This document shows, in pieces, positions 34,465 through 43,350 of a DNA stretch of 64,000 nucleotides. Positions within the stretch are counted from its first letter, which is position 1. The number at the start of each line of letters is the position of its first letter. A model generated the notes under the pieces. It ran no database searches. It saw only the letters and a program-made list of their open reading frames with translations, and was not told the DNA's origin. This DNA comes from Bacteroidales bacterium (lineage in GTDB: Bacteria; Bacteroidota; Bacteroidia; Bacteroidales; UBA932), in the NCBI GenBank assembly GCA_017561265.1, contig JAFZDJ010000004.1, forward strand, positions 87,452 through 151,451, written 5' to 3'. A program made the position numbers and the translations under genes.

Positions 34465-35784
34465 ATGAAAAAGTCAATGATACTGATTGTCCTTGCTCTT
34501 TCGCAGATGCAGGGTGCAGCGCAGCATAAGGAGTGGACTCTCCGCGAATGCGTCAACCATGCGCTGGAACATAATATAACTGTCAAGCAGAGCGCCTTGA
34601 ATGTGGAACAGAAGGAGATAGACCTCAATACGGCACAAGGACGCAGATTGCCGGGTGTGAATGCCTCAGGCTCGGAAAGCCTTTCCTTCGGTCGAGGACT
34701 CACGGCTGACAATACATATACCAACTCCAACACCTCATCCACATCATTCAGTCTCGGAATGGATGTGCCTGTGTTTCAGGGTATGCAGATAAACAACGGA
34801 GTCAAGATGGGACGTCTTGATCTTCAGGCAGCTATGGCAGATCTAGCGAAGGCCAAGGATGATGTACGCATTGCTGTGGCGCAGGCATATGTTCAGATCC
34901 TATATAATCAGGAGCTTCTTAAAGTAGCAGTTTCTCAGGAGGAACATGATTCCATGCTGCTATATCAGATGGAGGAGAAGAAGAATGTGGGTAAGGCGAG
35001 TGCTGCAGATGTGGCAGCCCAGCAGGCGACTCTTGCTCAGAGCAAGGTCAGCAGGACTCAGGCTGAAGCTAACCTAAAGATGGCGGTCCTTGAACTTACT
35101 CAGCTTCTCGAACTTCCTTCACCTGAAGGGTTTACAGTGGCTGCTCCGGCATCAGCAGACTTTGCCACAGATATTCTCATGACCCCGGAAGCCATATATG
35201 AACAGGCTGTGGGCGTCAAGCCTGCCGTCCTTTCAGCAGAACTGGCTCTTGACCGCGCTGATCTTTCTATTGCCAGCGCAAAAGGAGCATATCTGCCGAG
35301 TGTTTCTCTCAGTGCCGGTCTGGGTTCCAATTATTATACGACATCAAAGATGAATTACGGCTCGTTTGCCGACCAGATGCGTAACAATTTCAGCCAGTAT
35401 GTAGGCCTTTCCCTCAATGTACCGATCTTCACCAGATTCTCGACACGCAACAACCTGCGTACGGCCAAGGTCAACAAGGTCAATCAGATGCTGCAGGTTG
35501 AGAGTGTGAAGAAGGCATTATACAAAGAGATACAGCAGGCTTATTACAATGCAGTCAATTCTCAGGCGAAGTATCTGGGAAGCGGTGAAGCTCGCAACAG
35601 CGCATATGAGCATTACAGGCTGACGGAGGAGAAGTATATCAACGGCAAGGCCGGCATTGCAGAATATAACGACGCGAAGAATAATTTTCTCCGCGCCGAA
35701 TCCGACCTTCTTCGCTCACGTTACGAATGTCTCTTCCAGACCAGACTCCTGGACTTCTATCGTGGAGAGGAGATTGTTATGTAA
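34465..35784 (+). CDS. TolC-family outer membrane efflux protein
   Basis: Encodes 439 residues with a signal peptide (ILIVLALSQMQGAAQ). Two homologous halves of long amphipathic helices and strands are seen: WTLRECVNHALEHNITVKQS opens the first, and AELALDRADLSIASAKGAYLPSVSLSAGL opens the second, as in OEP/TolC proteins. It forms the outer-membrane duct of the efflux pump. Last gene of the operon, convergent with the lipoprotein gene at 35796 across 11 bp. Confidence 0.95.
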   Translation: MKKSMILIVLALSQMQGAAQHKEWTLRECVNHALEHNITVKQSALNVEQKEIDLNTAQGRRLPGVNASGSESLSFGRGLTADNTYTNSNTSSTSFSLGMDVPVFQGMQINNGVKMGRLDLQAAMADLAKAKDDVRIAVAQAYVQILYNQELLKVAVSQEEHDSMLLYQMEEKKNVGKASAADVAAQQATLAQSKVSRTQAEANLKMAVLELTQLLELPSPEGFTVAAPASADFATDILMTPEAIYEQAVGVKPAVLSAELALDRADLSIASAKGAYLPSVSLSAGLGSNYYTTSKMNYGSFADQMRNNFSQYVGLSLNVPIFTRFSTRNNLRTAKVNKVNQMLQVESVKKALYKEIQQAYYNAVNSQAKYLGSGEARNSAYEHYRLTEEKYINGKAGIAEYNDAKNNFLRAESDLLRSRYECLFQTRLLDFYRGEEIVM

Positions 35785-35795
35785 GATGTTCTGTA

Positions 35796-36701
35796 TTATT
35801 GCATTACGAAAATCTTATCCAAAGGGAGGATGTACATTTCAGGAAAATACCGGGAAATCATCCTTAGCGTTTCCTTAACGATTTCATATGTCTTTTCTGC
35901 TTCAAAATAAGGAGTTCCTGAGGTTTCTATATATAATGTAAGCTGTTCCTTTTCATTTTCCGTCAGCTCTATCATCTCTCTTTCTGCTCTTATGAGAAGA
36001 ATCCTGCATAATACCGAGTATGGGAAGGCATATCCGATCTGATAGGAATGCAGGTCTCTTGTTGCTATGTCATCAACCTTCTCCTTTATCGCATCTGCAA
36101 GTCTCTTGAGTTCCTTGGCAGTCATGTTCGGGGTGAAGAATTCCGACGAAAGAAGAGCCTCCAGATAGTTCCTGTCCTGAAAACACCATGGCAGATTTAT
36201 ATCCTTGTCATATTCCAGGCCTTCTTTCTCATCGTCATTTTCAGGATCGGCAAGCTTCATTCTTTCATAAAGCTTGAGAAGAGCTGCCGGACCATATGCT
36301 CGTCTGGCAAGCTCATTCAGTCCGTTGTAGACCTCTATAAGGTAACGTATGAAAACGAGTGCATGATCGAAGGCCCACATGTCATATCTGAGAGGATAAT
36401 ACATGCAGCTTTGTGAGAGACCCTCTGTCGTCAGTTCATGCATAGCCTCATCCGGAATCTGGAAAAGATCGATCCTCTGCTGGTAATCTGTGAACTGATG
36501 CCAGAAAAAAGGTTCATTGCAGAACCCATAGCTATAGACATAGCCTGTGTATGTGCCTTCTGTCACCGGCTGATCCAGCTTGTCGGAAGGGAAAAGGACA
36601 GGGTCTTTACTGTCATCAAGAATGTCGATTTTCTCGGTACATGCAACTGCAAGAACTGCAAGGAAAATTATCAATTTTCTCATGATCATGTGGTTTTTCA
36701 T
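35796..36701 (-). CDS. Predicted lipoprotein, unknown function
   Basis: Encodes 301 residues; Met5 or Met7 are alternative starts. A lipobox LAVACTEK follows a hydrophobic run, so it is a predicted lipoprotein. The mature part is largely helical with many aromatic and acidic residues (YDMWAFDHALVFIRYLIEVYNGL, ELKRLADAIKEKVDDIA). I recognise no family. It stands alone between the efflux operon and the AraC-type regulator, which is transcribed away from it; the regulator could control it, but nothing in the sequence shows this. Confidence 0.65.
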   Translation of the reverse strand: MKNHMIMRKLIIFLAVLAVACTEKIDILDDSKDPVLFPSDKLDQPVTEGTYTGYVYSYGFCNEPFFWHQFTDYQQRIDLFQIPDEAMHELTTEGLSQSCMYYPLRYDMWAFDHALVFIRYLIEVYNGLNELARRAYGPAALLKLYERMKLADPENDDEKEGLEYDKDINLPWCFQDRNYLEALLSSEFFTPNMTAKELKRLADAIKEKVDDIATRDLHSYQIGYAFPYSVLCRILLIRAEREMIELTENEKEQLTLYIETSGTPYFEAEKTYEIVKETLRMISRYFPEMYILPLDKIFVMQ

Positions 36702-36912
36702 ATAGATGCAATTATGCGAACATCCGTCTCACGAATATAAGAATAAATTTCGAAAATGCGAATCATGCATTAGTTTCCGAGATTGGAATGGTCAGAATAT
36801 AAGATAAATTATACCCTTTTTTGATTAAAAGATGATGTCTAATGATAAAAATCTTTTAATTGTATTATATTCTGCATAAATTATACTATATTTGCGTGGT
36901 AAAAATGTGCTT
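36702..36912. promoter_or_regulatory. Divergent gap with AraC-gene promoter box
   Basis: AT-rich 211-bp spacer between divergent genes. TATATTTG at 36887-36894 is a good -7 element for the AraC-type gene starting at 36913, giving a leader of about 12 nt. No clear -33 element and no long palindrome seen. Confidence 0.5.
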
Positions 36913-37737
36913 ATGAACAACTCGGGCTGCCTCTTGGGCGATATGTCATTATTGACACAAAACGCAGAAAATCAAAAGAATAATAAGTTCTGGACACTTC
37001 TTTACATAAAGAAAGGAGCCGGAATATACCTTCTTGACGGTCATCTCAGAGGTCTGAGTGACGGTGATCTTCTGTTTTTTCCTCCAGGACTGGGTTACAG
37101 CTTCAGTTCTCATGACTTAGGTGATGAATATAATATAAATCTAAGTGCTTCAGTACTTCGTTTCGATGAAGCATGGCTGGATGCCCTTCTGGGAGTTTTT
37201 CATGGTTTGAGCGAGATGGTTCTCAATATCAGGAATATGAGGTCGGCCATGTATGTGAGCGGGCTGAAATGGATGTCTCTTTCCTCGCTCATGGACGAGA
37301 TCAGCCAGTGCGGTGCCGCTTCGCAGTCCTGTCTTGTCATGAAGATTCTGGAGCAGATTTCCGATAGTAAGGACATGCTTCCATTGACTTTGGAGGTAAA
37401 GGGAGAGGAGCCGGTCGGAGAAAGACTGACAAGGATAAGGAGGTATATTGACTGCAATGTCTATAGGAAGATCACCTTGGACGAGATTGCCGGATATGCC
37501 GGAATGAACAGGACATATTTCTGCCTTTTCTTCAAGAAGCATTTCAAGATTTCCCTTACCGAATATGTCAATTCAAGAAAGGTGGACATTGCTTCAGCCA
37601 TGCTTCTGCAGACTGAAAAGCCTGTTTCCGACATTGCGAAGGAATGCGGATTCACCACAGTCAACTATTTCAACCGCATATTCCGCAACATCATGGGTGT
37701 TTCTCCCGGAGAGTTCAGAAGATCCCGCAATCAATAG
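36913..37737 (+). CDS. AraC-family transcriptional regulator
   Basis: About 274 residues from the ATG at 36913; in-frame TTG (36892) and GTG (36907) lie in or next to the promoter box and are less likely. The N-terminal part resembles the cupin effector domain (KKGAGIYLLDGHLRGLSDGDLLFFPPG). The C-terminal domain has two HTH motifs: ITLDEIAGYAGMNRTYFCLFFKKH and VSDIAKECGFTTVNYFNRIFRN, then GVSPGEFR, the AraC signature. The effector and targets are unknown; candidates are the flanking lipoprotein and efflux genes. Convergent with ybaK over a 9-bp gap. Confidence 0.93.
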   Translation: MNNSGCLLGDMSLLTQNAENQKNNKFWTLLYIKKGAGIYLLDGHLRGLSDGDLLFFPPGLGYSFSSHDLGDEYNINLSASVLRFDEAWLDALLGVFHGLSEMVLNIRNMRSAMYVSGLKWMSLSSLMDEISQCGAASQSCLVMKILEQISDSKDMLPLTLEVKGEEPVGERLTRIRRYIDCNVYRKITLDEIAGYAGMNRTYFCLFFKKHFKISLTEYVNSRKVDIASAMLLQTEKPVSDIAKECGFTTVNYFNRIFRNIMGVSPGEFRRSRNQ

Positions 37738-37746
37738 TTTCAGCCA

Positions 37747-38232
37747 TTAAGCTGTTGCGACATCGGCTACAGACCCTCCTGTAAAGGAAATGAGATCAGC
37801 GGGATCTATCTCCAGCTGAAGTCCGCGTACACCTGCGCTGACATATATGGTTTCAAATGAAAGAGCGGTAGAGTGGAAGAAGGTAGGGAAGCGTTTCTTC
37901 ATCCCGACAGGGGAACATCCTCCTCGTATATAGCCTGTTACGGAAAGCAGATCCTTCATCGCTATCATTTCTACCTTCTTGTTGCCCGATGCCTTAGCCA
38001 GAGCCTTCAGGTCCACTTCGGTATTGCCCGGTACGACGCATACTATGTGCCCTGTCCTGTCGCCATGAAGTACCAGAGTCTTGAAGACCCGTTCTATGTC
38101 CTGCCCGAGGCTGTCAGCCACATGCTGCGCCGCCAGGTCATTCTCATCAAATTCGTATGGAATGAGCTTATATGATATGCCGGCCTTGTCCAGCAGACGT
38201 GCCGCATTGGTCTTTTCAATCTTCTTTGCCAT
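37747..38232 (-). CDS. ybaK: Cys-tRNA(Pro)/Cys-tRNA(Cys) deacylase YbaK/EbsC type
   Basis: Encodes 161 residues. YbaK hydrolyses Cys mis-attached to tRNA-Pro. Seen: TNAARLLDKAGISYKLIPYEF, the family start; FKTLVLHGDRTGHIVCVVPGNTEVDLKALAKASGNKKVEMI with the conserved Lys; and GYIRGGCSPVGMKKRFPTF. Length is normal. It is divergent from the small membrane protein gene at 38372. Confidence 0.93.
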   Translation of the reverse strand: MAKKIEKTNAARLLDKAGISYKLIPYEFDENDLAAQHVADSLGQDIERVFKTLVLHGDRTGHIVCVVPGNTEVDLKALAKASGNKKVEMIAMKDLLSVTGYIRGGCSPVGMKKRFPTFFHSTALSFETIYVSAGVRGLQLEIDPADLISFTGGSVADVATA

Positions 38233-38315
38233 AACGGAGCAAATATACTAAATATTCATTACCGATAAATTGGAATAAACGATTGCATCGATAGAAATAA
38301 ACGGATACCAGGGCT

Positions 38316-38345
38316 TTTGCGAAATGATCAGGGGGCATACCTTTG
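38316..38345 (+). promoter_or_regulatory. Promoter of small membrane protein gene
   Basis: TTTG (38316-38319) and TACCTTTG (38338-38345) match the Bacteroidetes -33 and -7 elements with an 18-bp spacer, the best promoter pair in the window. It points at the small open frame at 38372. Confidence 0.7.
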
Positions 38346-38371
38346 CGCCCGGTTTTAAAAAAGGTAATTTT

Positions 38372-38527
38372 ATGACAAATTGGTTATTTATCGGCTTTAC
38401 CATGCTTCTGGTCTTTGTGATCAAATGCATCAAGGAATTGAAAGATGTACGTGCAATGGGAAGAATGGTGCCGCAGGAAAGAAAGGTAGTGTTGGAAAGA
38501 AGAAATTTCTACGATAATCACGCTTAG
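38372..38527 (+). CDS. Small single-pass membrane protein (51 aa)
   Basis: 51 residues from the ATG at 38372 (MTNWLFIGFTMLLVFVIKCIKEL): one membrane helix near residues 3-20, then a basic cytoplasmic tail (RKVVLERRNF). A strong TTTG/TACCTTTG promoter lies 26 bp upstream, supporting a real gene. It overlaps the convergent lysR-type gene's end by 4 bp. No family recognised; short basic membrane proteins often act as regulators of larger membrane partners, but that is only a possibility. Confidence 0.6.
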   Translation: MTNWLFIGFTMLLVFVIKCIKELKDVRAMGRMVPQERKVVLERRNFYDNHA

Positions 38528-39423
38528 AGCCAGAGTCGGCTTCTTCTTAACGCTTTTGTATCGCTCAGCAGACGGATGAACTCCTCTGTCGAGCGTTTTC
38601 TGTATCTGTTCGCACAGAAGTGAAGACATCCTTCCATATTGCATTCAGCGTCATCTATCTCGATGGTTACCAAGCCGTTATGCTCGAGTATCACAGTCTC
38701 TGAAAGTACTGTGACAAAGTTGCTTCTGCGCAGTATGTTCAGAATTGTGTTGACCTCATTTGCTTCCATGGCAACTTTGAGGTTGAGGTTTCTCTCTTCA
38801 ATGATGCTGTCGAATGTGCTTCTTGCCTGGAGACCTTTACTTGGAAGTATGAGGTCATAATCCTCGAGATCGGCAAGTCTGACGAATTCCTTTCGCGTAA
38901 GCGGATGATCCTCACGCACAATGATGCTGAGCTTGTTGTCGAAAAGTATGTGTGATTCTACGTTGTCATATTTTTCCGATGAACGGAAAGACAGGGCGAA
39001 ATCAAGTTCGCCGTCAGAAACGAGCTCCATGAGCTCCATTACATTCTTGTAGCAGATATTGAGGGTTACATCCGGATATTCTTTCTTGAAGGTAAGCACG
39101 CTTTCCGTCAATATGGAACCGAAGCTGTAAGTCACTCCGATGTTCAATACTCCTCTATGGCCATTGGCAAGATCCATGATCTTCGCCTTGTTGTCGTCAG
39201 CTTCGGCCAATGTCTTTTTTGCTCCTTCGAGGAAGGTTTCTCCGGCTTCAGTAAGCGAAACCTTATGGTTGTTTCTGAAAAACAGAGCCATGTCCAACTC
39301 GTCTTCAAGCTGCTTTATCTGCTGAGACAGAGTACTTTGCGTGATAAAAAGAGCCTTGGCCGCCTTTGAGAAGCTGAGCAGCTCGGCGGTCTTGACAAAA
39401 TATTTCAACTGACGCAGTTCCAT
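38524..39423 (-). CDS. LysR-family transcriptional regulator
   Basis: About 299 residues from the Met at 39423 (MELRQLKYFVKTAELLSFSKAA). The winged HTH is textbook: AAKALFITQSTLSQQIKQLEDELDMALFFRNNHKVSLTEAGE. The effector domain follows (GHRGVLNIGVTYSFGSILTESVL; DFALSFRS; LPSKGLQARSTFDSI). A minus-strand TATTTTTG box at 39444-39451 is a likely -7 element. It is divergent from the SLC13 transporter across 163 bp, so it probably senses that transporter's substrate. Cys pairs near the C-terminus (ECNMEGCLHFC) could allow redox sensing, but the layout is not that of OxyR. Confidence 0.93.
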   Translation of the reverse strand: MELRQLKYFVKTAELLSFSKAAKALFITQSTLSQQIKQLEDELDMALFFRNNHKVSLTEAGETFLEGAKKTLAEADDNKAKIMDLANGHRGVLNIGVTYSFGSILTESVLTFKKEYPDVTLNICYKNVMELMELVSDGELDFALSFRSSEKYDNVESHILFDNKLSIIVREDHPLTRKEFVRLADLEDYDLILPSKGLQARSTFDSIIEERNLNLKVAMEANEVNTILNILRRSNFVTVLSETVILEHNGLVTIEIDDAECNMEGCLHFCANRYRKRSTEEFIRLLSDTKALRRSRLWL

Positions 39424-39586
39424 AACCCTTTTCAATTAGGCTGCAAAAATAGGACTATTTAATGCAAAAAGGGTATTCTGGGTATTGATTTATCCTATCG
39501 TTGCAATCGAAAATAACAATCATGCCCACTTTCCCACCCTAGGTTCCAGAGATACCTTTGCACCGTTTTTATCAAAAATCATTCAT

Positions 39587-41089
39587 ATGTTCAAGATTTT
39601 CAACGGTATCCATCTGGTGGAGGCCTATCACGACTGGAAAAAGCAGAGGCGCGACGACAAGATACTTTCGCGCATGATCAAACTGGCAATAGCCATTGCC
39701 GTACTTATATTATTATGGTGCCTGCCGTCTTCGGTATATGGAATCGATGGTCTGGGTATAATCCAGCAGAGGGTTATTGCAATCTTCGGATTTGCCATCC
39801 TCATGTGGGTGTTTGAGGCCATTCCTGCCTGGACAACATCAATGGCAGTAGTAGGACTCCTTCTTTTTGCGACATCAGACAGCAGTTTCTGGTTCTTTGA
39901 AAAGGGTCTGGACGCTGCAGATATGGCTACCCAGGTATCATATAAGGATATCCTTCATTGCTTTGCAGATCCTATCATCATGCTCTTCATCGGAGGATTC
40001 ATCCTTGCGATTGCTGCAACAAAAAGCGGTCTGGACGTCACTCTGGCAAGGATTCTCCTCAAGCCTTTCGGAAAACAGTCGCGTTTTGTGCTCCTCGGCT
40101 TCATCATGGTGACAGCGGTCTTCTCTATGTTCCTGAGCAACACCGCGACAGCTGCAATGATGCTTACCTTCCTTACTCCAGTCCTCAGATCTCTTCCTGC
40201 TGATGGAAAGGGAAAGATCGCTCTTGCTCTCTCGATTCCTATTGCGGCGAATGTCGGCGGTATGGCGACCCCTATCGGAACCCCTCCTAACGCCATCGCT
40301 CTGAAGTATCTCAACGAGGTTCTCGGAATGGAGATCGGATTCGGCCAGTGGACTTCATTCATGCTTCCTTATGTGATTGTCATACTTGTGATCGCATGGG
40401 TTCTGCTTCTGAAGATGTTCCCTTTCAAACAGAAGACAATCGAACTCAAGATTGAAGGCGAGACAAAGAAAGATTGGAAATCAATAGTAGTATATGTGAC
40501 ATTTGCCTTGACAATCCTCATGTGGATGCTTGACAAGGTGACAGGTGTCAACTCAAACGTAGTAGCCATGTTCCCGGTAGTCATCTTCTGTGTTACAGGC
40601 ATCATCACCAAGAAGGATCTCGAGGAGATCAGCTGGAGCGTTCTCTGGATGGTAGCCGGCGGTTTCGCCCTCGGTGTAGCCCTTCAGAATACAGGTCTTG
40701 CCCAGCAGCTCATCGCAGCCATCCCGTTCGGTTCATGGTCTCCTGCGGTAGTGATCATCGGCTCAGGGCTCATCTGCTACCTCATGGCAAACTTCATCTC
40801 TCACACAGCTACCGCCAACCTCCTCGTGCCTATCCTTGCACTTGCCGGAGGTGCCATGAAGGACATGCTTGCTCCTATGGGCGGAGTGTCGACCCTTCTT
40901 ATCGGAGTAGCTATCGCTTCATCGCTTGCCATGGTACTTCCTATCAGTACACCGCCTAATGCAATCGCTCATGCCACAGGTATGATCGAGCAGAAGGATA
41001 TGGTCAAGACTGGTATCATCATGGGAGTCATCGGACTTGTGTTCGGATACACGATGCTGATGGTGCTCGGAATGAACGGACTGATCTAA
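39587..41089 (+). CDS. SLC13/DASS-family anion:sodium symporter
   Basis: About 500 residues from the ATG at 39587, just after a TACCTTTG box (39553-39560); the longer upstream frame contains that box. Around a dozen membrane helices are seen. Family marks: the two repeat motifs SNTATAAMMLTFL and ISHTATANLLVP (SNT/SHT substrate sites) and PIGTPPNAIALKYL and PISTPPNAIAHATG (Na+-binding hairpins). SLC13/DASS carriers import di- and tricarboxylates or sulfate with sodium. The divergent LysR gene probably regulates it. An intrinsic terminator follows. Confidence 0.93.
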   Translation: MFKIFNGIHLVEAYHDWKKQRRDDKILSRMIKLAIAIAVLILLWCLPSSVYGIDGLGIIQQRVIAIFGFAILMWVFEAIPAWTTSMAVVGLLLFATSDSSFWFFEKGLDAADMATQVSYKDILHCFADPIIMLFIGGFILAIAATKSGLDVTLARILLKPFGKQSRFVLLGFIMVTAVFSMFLSNTATAAMMLTFLTPVLRSLPADGKGKIALALSIPIAANVGGMATPIGTPPNAIALKYLNEVLGMEIGFGQWTSFMLPYVIVILVIAWVLLLKMFPFKQKTIELKIEGETKKDWKSIVVYVTFALTILMWMLDKVTGVNSNVVAMFPVVIFCVTGIITKKDLEEISWSVLWMVAGGFALGVALQNTGLAQQLIAAIPFGSWSPAVVIIGSGLICYLMANFISHTATANLLVPILALAGGAMKDMLAPMGGVSTLLIGVAIASSLAMVLPISTPPNAIAHATGMIEQKDMVKTGIIMGVIGLVFGYTMLMVLGMNGLI

Positions 41090-41097
41090 ACCCTGAT

Positions 41098-41123
41098 CAG
41101 AAGCCTTTACAGGGTGGCTTCTG
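41098..41123 (+). terminator. First hairpin after SLC13 gene
   Basis: CAGAAGCC and GGCTTCTG pair around a 10-nt loop 8 bp past the stop; no T tract, so perhaps an mRNA-end stabiliser ahead of the true terminator at 41182. Confidence 0.4.
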
Positions 41124-41181
41124 AATCAACACCAATAAAACTGTAGACAATGTTGTGAAATATTGTAAAGTACCCAATGTT

Positions 41182-41208
41182 GAGGCTGATTCCGCCCGGA
41201 TCAGCCTC
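41182..41208 (+). terminator. Intrinsic terminator between SLC13 gene and rmuC
   Basis: GAGGCTGAT and ATCAGCCTC around a 9-nt loop, then a run of seven T. Serves the plus-strand transporter; the last T's abut the rmuC stop from the other strand. Confidence 0.85.
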
Positions 41209-41213
41209 TTTTT

Positions 41214-42440
41214 TTATTCTTCCGGTTCCACAATTTCTTCCGGAACGGTGAATTCCTTTCCTTTGCTGCGGCGTACTCCGATGCTTATTACCTGACGTGC
41301 GGATGTGGTGATGCTCTGTCCGTTGTCCTGAAGCTTGGCTATACCCTTGTTGTATTCGCCGCACACTGCCTTAAGCTTGCGTCCGAGTTCGGCATACGAA
41401 TCATAGAAAGTTGCCACGCGGTCTATCATATTCTGTGCTGCAGCTGTTATCTTCTGTGTATTCGTGTCATGCTGGAACTTGTTCCATGTAAGCTGCATTA
41501 TCTTCAGAAACGGCATTATTGTCTGCTCTGTTGCTATCAGCACGCCTTTCTTATATGACTCCTGCCAAAGCATCGGATCGGCTTCCAGAGCCACTCTGAA
41601 GGCCATGTCGCGAGGCATGAACATCAGCACGTAGTCTGCAAACGACTTCGCGTTCTTCTTTGCATATTCCTTCCTGGACAGTTCGTCGATATGCTTTCGC
41701 ACGCTTCTGATATGCCTGTCCAGAGCAGAGACCTTTTCCTCTTCCGTATCGGCATTCATATAGTCTACGAATGCTGTCAGAGATACCTTGGAATCCACTA
41801 TGAGATCCTTCTGCTCAAGACCTTCCTTGAAATGGAACACAAAGTCCGGACGGCTCAGGTCTTCGTTTGCCGCTTCTCTCGAATAGTGCTTTCCTTCTTC
41901 CAGTCCCTCACCGGCAAGTATCGCTTCAAGGAAATTCTCCCCGAAGCATCCCTGCACCTTCGGCTTGCCTGTAAGTGCCTCCGACAGAGTGTCCGCCTTC
42001 CTGCCCACATCGGAAGTCTTCTCCTGCATCTCCTTCACAGCCTGCTTCAGCTGCTCGGAAAGCTTGGCGTTTGTCTCCACATGACTTACGGCATTGTCCT
42101 TCATCGCTTTCTCCATCGCATCAATGCTTTCCTTCAACGGCTTGAGTATCCCGTCCATGGTGCTGTGATTACCATCTTCAAGCTCCTTTTCCCTTCGTTT
42201 AAGCAGTTTCTCTGTCTCGGCTGTCATGCTTGCCACGACGGTCTCCTTCATTTCCTTCAATGCCTTCTCGTAATTGTCCTGAGCCTTCTGCGCCATTTTC
42301 TCCATATCCTCGACCCTGCTTCGGTGCATCTGCTCCTGCGCCTGAATGCGTGCCCTGAAATGCCCGCGGACTATGAGCCATGTAGCCAAGGCTGAAATTA
42401 CTGCGGCTGCAGCCGCCACGATGATGATGTCCATATCCAT
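41214..42440 (-). CDS. rmuC: DNA recombination protein RmuC
   Basis: Encodes 408 residues. One N-terminal membrane helix (IIIVAAAAAVISALATWLIV), a long coiled coil (about 30-160), then the PD-(D/E)XK-like RmuC core: VQGCFGENFLEAILAGEGLEEGKHY, RPDFVFHF, DLIVDSKVSLTAFVDYM, and FMPRDMAFRVAL. RmuC limits DNA inversions at short inverted repeats in E. coli (family knowledge), which is of note beside so many palindromes. It is divergent from the small membrane protein at 42539. Confidence 0.93.
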   Translation of the reverse strand: MDMDIIIVAAAAAVISALATWLIVRGHFRARIQAQEQMHRSRVEDMEKMAQKAQDNYEKALKEMKETVVASMTAETEKLLKRREKELEDGNHSTMDGILKPLKESIDAMEKAMKDNAVSHVETNAKLSEQLKQAVKEMQEKTSDVGRKADTLSEALTGKPKVQGCFGENFLEAILAGEGLEEGKHYSREAANEDLSRPDFVFHFKEGLEQKDLIVDSKVSLTAFVDYMNADTEEEKVSALDRHIRSVRKHIDELSRKEYAKKNAKSFADYVLMFMPRDMAFRVALEADPMLWQESYKKGVLIATEQTIMPFLKIMQLTWNKFQHDTNTQKITAAAQNMIDRVATFYDSYAELGRKLKAVCGEYNKGIAKLQDNGQSITTSARQVISIGVRRSKGKEFTVPEEIVEPEE

Positions 42441-42538
42441 ATGTATTCCTTTTTCCTTTCAGATATCCACGAAATTATGAAATGTTACGGAATACAACAA
42501 AAAATCTTACCTTTACGCTCGGAAAATAAGTATAAGGT

Positions 42539-42739
42539 ATGGGAAACAAAGTTCTGAAAATATTCTATGCGGTCTTCATGACCCTCATCCTCGCAGCATT
42601 GGTGGTTTTCATGATCACTCATATCAAAGTCGGACTCGAGGGCACGAACGCGAAGCTCCTGCTGGCAGGTTATATCCTGCTTATCGCGTGGGCTGCCTTC
42701 AGGATCTTTAATCTTGTAAAAAGCATCATCAAGAAATAA
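42539..42739 (+). CDS. Small two-pass membrane protein (66 aa)
   Basis: 66 residues with two hydrophobic helices (about 7-28 and 40-58) and a basic C-terminal end (NLVKSIIKK). A TACCTTTA box at 42508-42515 resembles a -7 element. It ends 5 bp before the ECF sigma factor gene, so it may be the first gene of that operon. No family recognised; predicted membrane location is clear from sequence. Confidence 0.6.
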   Translation: MGNKVLKIFYAVFMTLILAALVVFMITHIKVGLEGTNAKLLLAGYILLIAWAAFRIFNLVKSIIKK

Positions 42740-42744
42740 GTCAG

Positions 42745-43284
42745 ATGGCGGTATACTCCCCAAAGACCCTCCGTCAGACAGAAATTGAAGACCTGTTCAG
42801 ATACAACTACAGGCCTTTATGCATGTATGCTCTTCATTATCTGCAGGATACGGATCTTGTTGAGGATGTCGTACAGGAATGCTTCACGACCCTTTGGGAG
42901 AAGCTTGAACAGGGGAGTCAGGTGGCTGACCGCCGGGCGTATCTTTATGTGACCGTGCGCAACAGGTGCCTTGATCATCTTCGCCGCAGGGGCATGCAGA
43001 CCGAATCCCTCAAGCCCTATGATACATACGGAATCATAGACGATGACGACGCTCAGGAGCGTTCACAGATCGAGGCGAAGCTCTGGACGGCAATAGATTC
43101 CCTCCCAGAGAAATGCCGCGAGATCTTCCTCATGAGCAAGAGGGACGGACTCAAGTATGAGGAGATCGCGCAGGAGCTCGGACTTTCCGTAAATACGGTC
43201 AGGAACCAGATCAGCAAGGCCTTGAACGTGTTGAAAAGCGGAGTCATAAAGATTTATTCGTTCATTTTGGGAATTTTCGGATAA
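42745..43284 (+). CDS. ECF RNA polymerase sigma factor
   Basis: Encodes 179 residues with region 2 (LFRYNYRPLCMYALHYLQDTDLVEDVVQECFTTLWEKL) and region 4 (SLPEKCREIFLMSKRDGLKYEEIAQELGLSVNTVRNQISKAL). It belongs with the FecI-like sigma-70 factors common in Bacteroidetes, which switch on a linked outer-membrane receptor operon when the FecR protein relays a signal. Here the FecR gene follows by 66 bp. A small membrane protein gene lies 5 bp upstream. Confidence 0.95.
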   Translation: MAVYSPKTLRQTEIEDLFRYNYRPLCMYALHYLQDTDLVEDVVQECFTTLWEKLEQGSQVADRRAYLYVTVRNRCLDHLRRRGMQTESLKPYDTYGIIDDDDAQERSQIEAKLWTAIDSLPEKCREIFLMSKRDGLKYEEIAQELGLSVNTVRNQISKALNVLKSGVIKIYSFILGIFG

Positions 43285-43350
43285 AAACGATAGTACTATT
43301 TCCATCGTATTACGTCTTAATGGCGAAAACCTGAATCTTTATCGATTATT

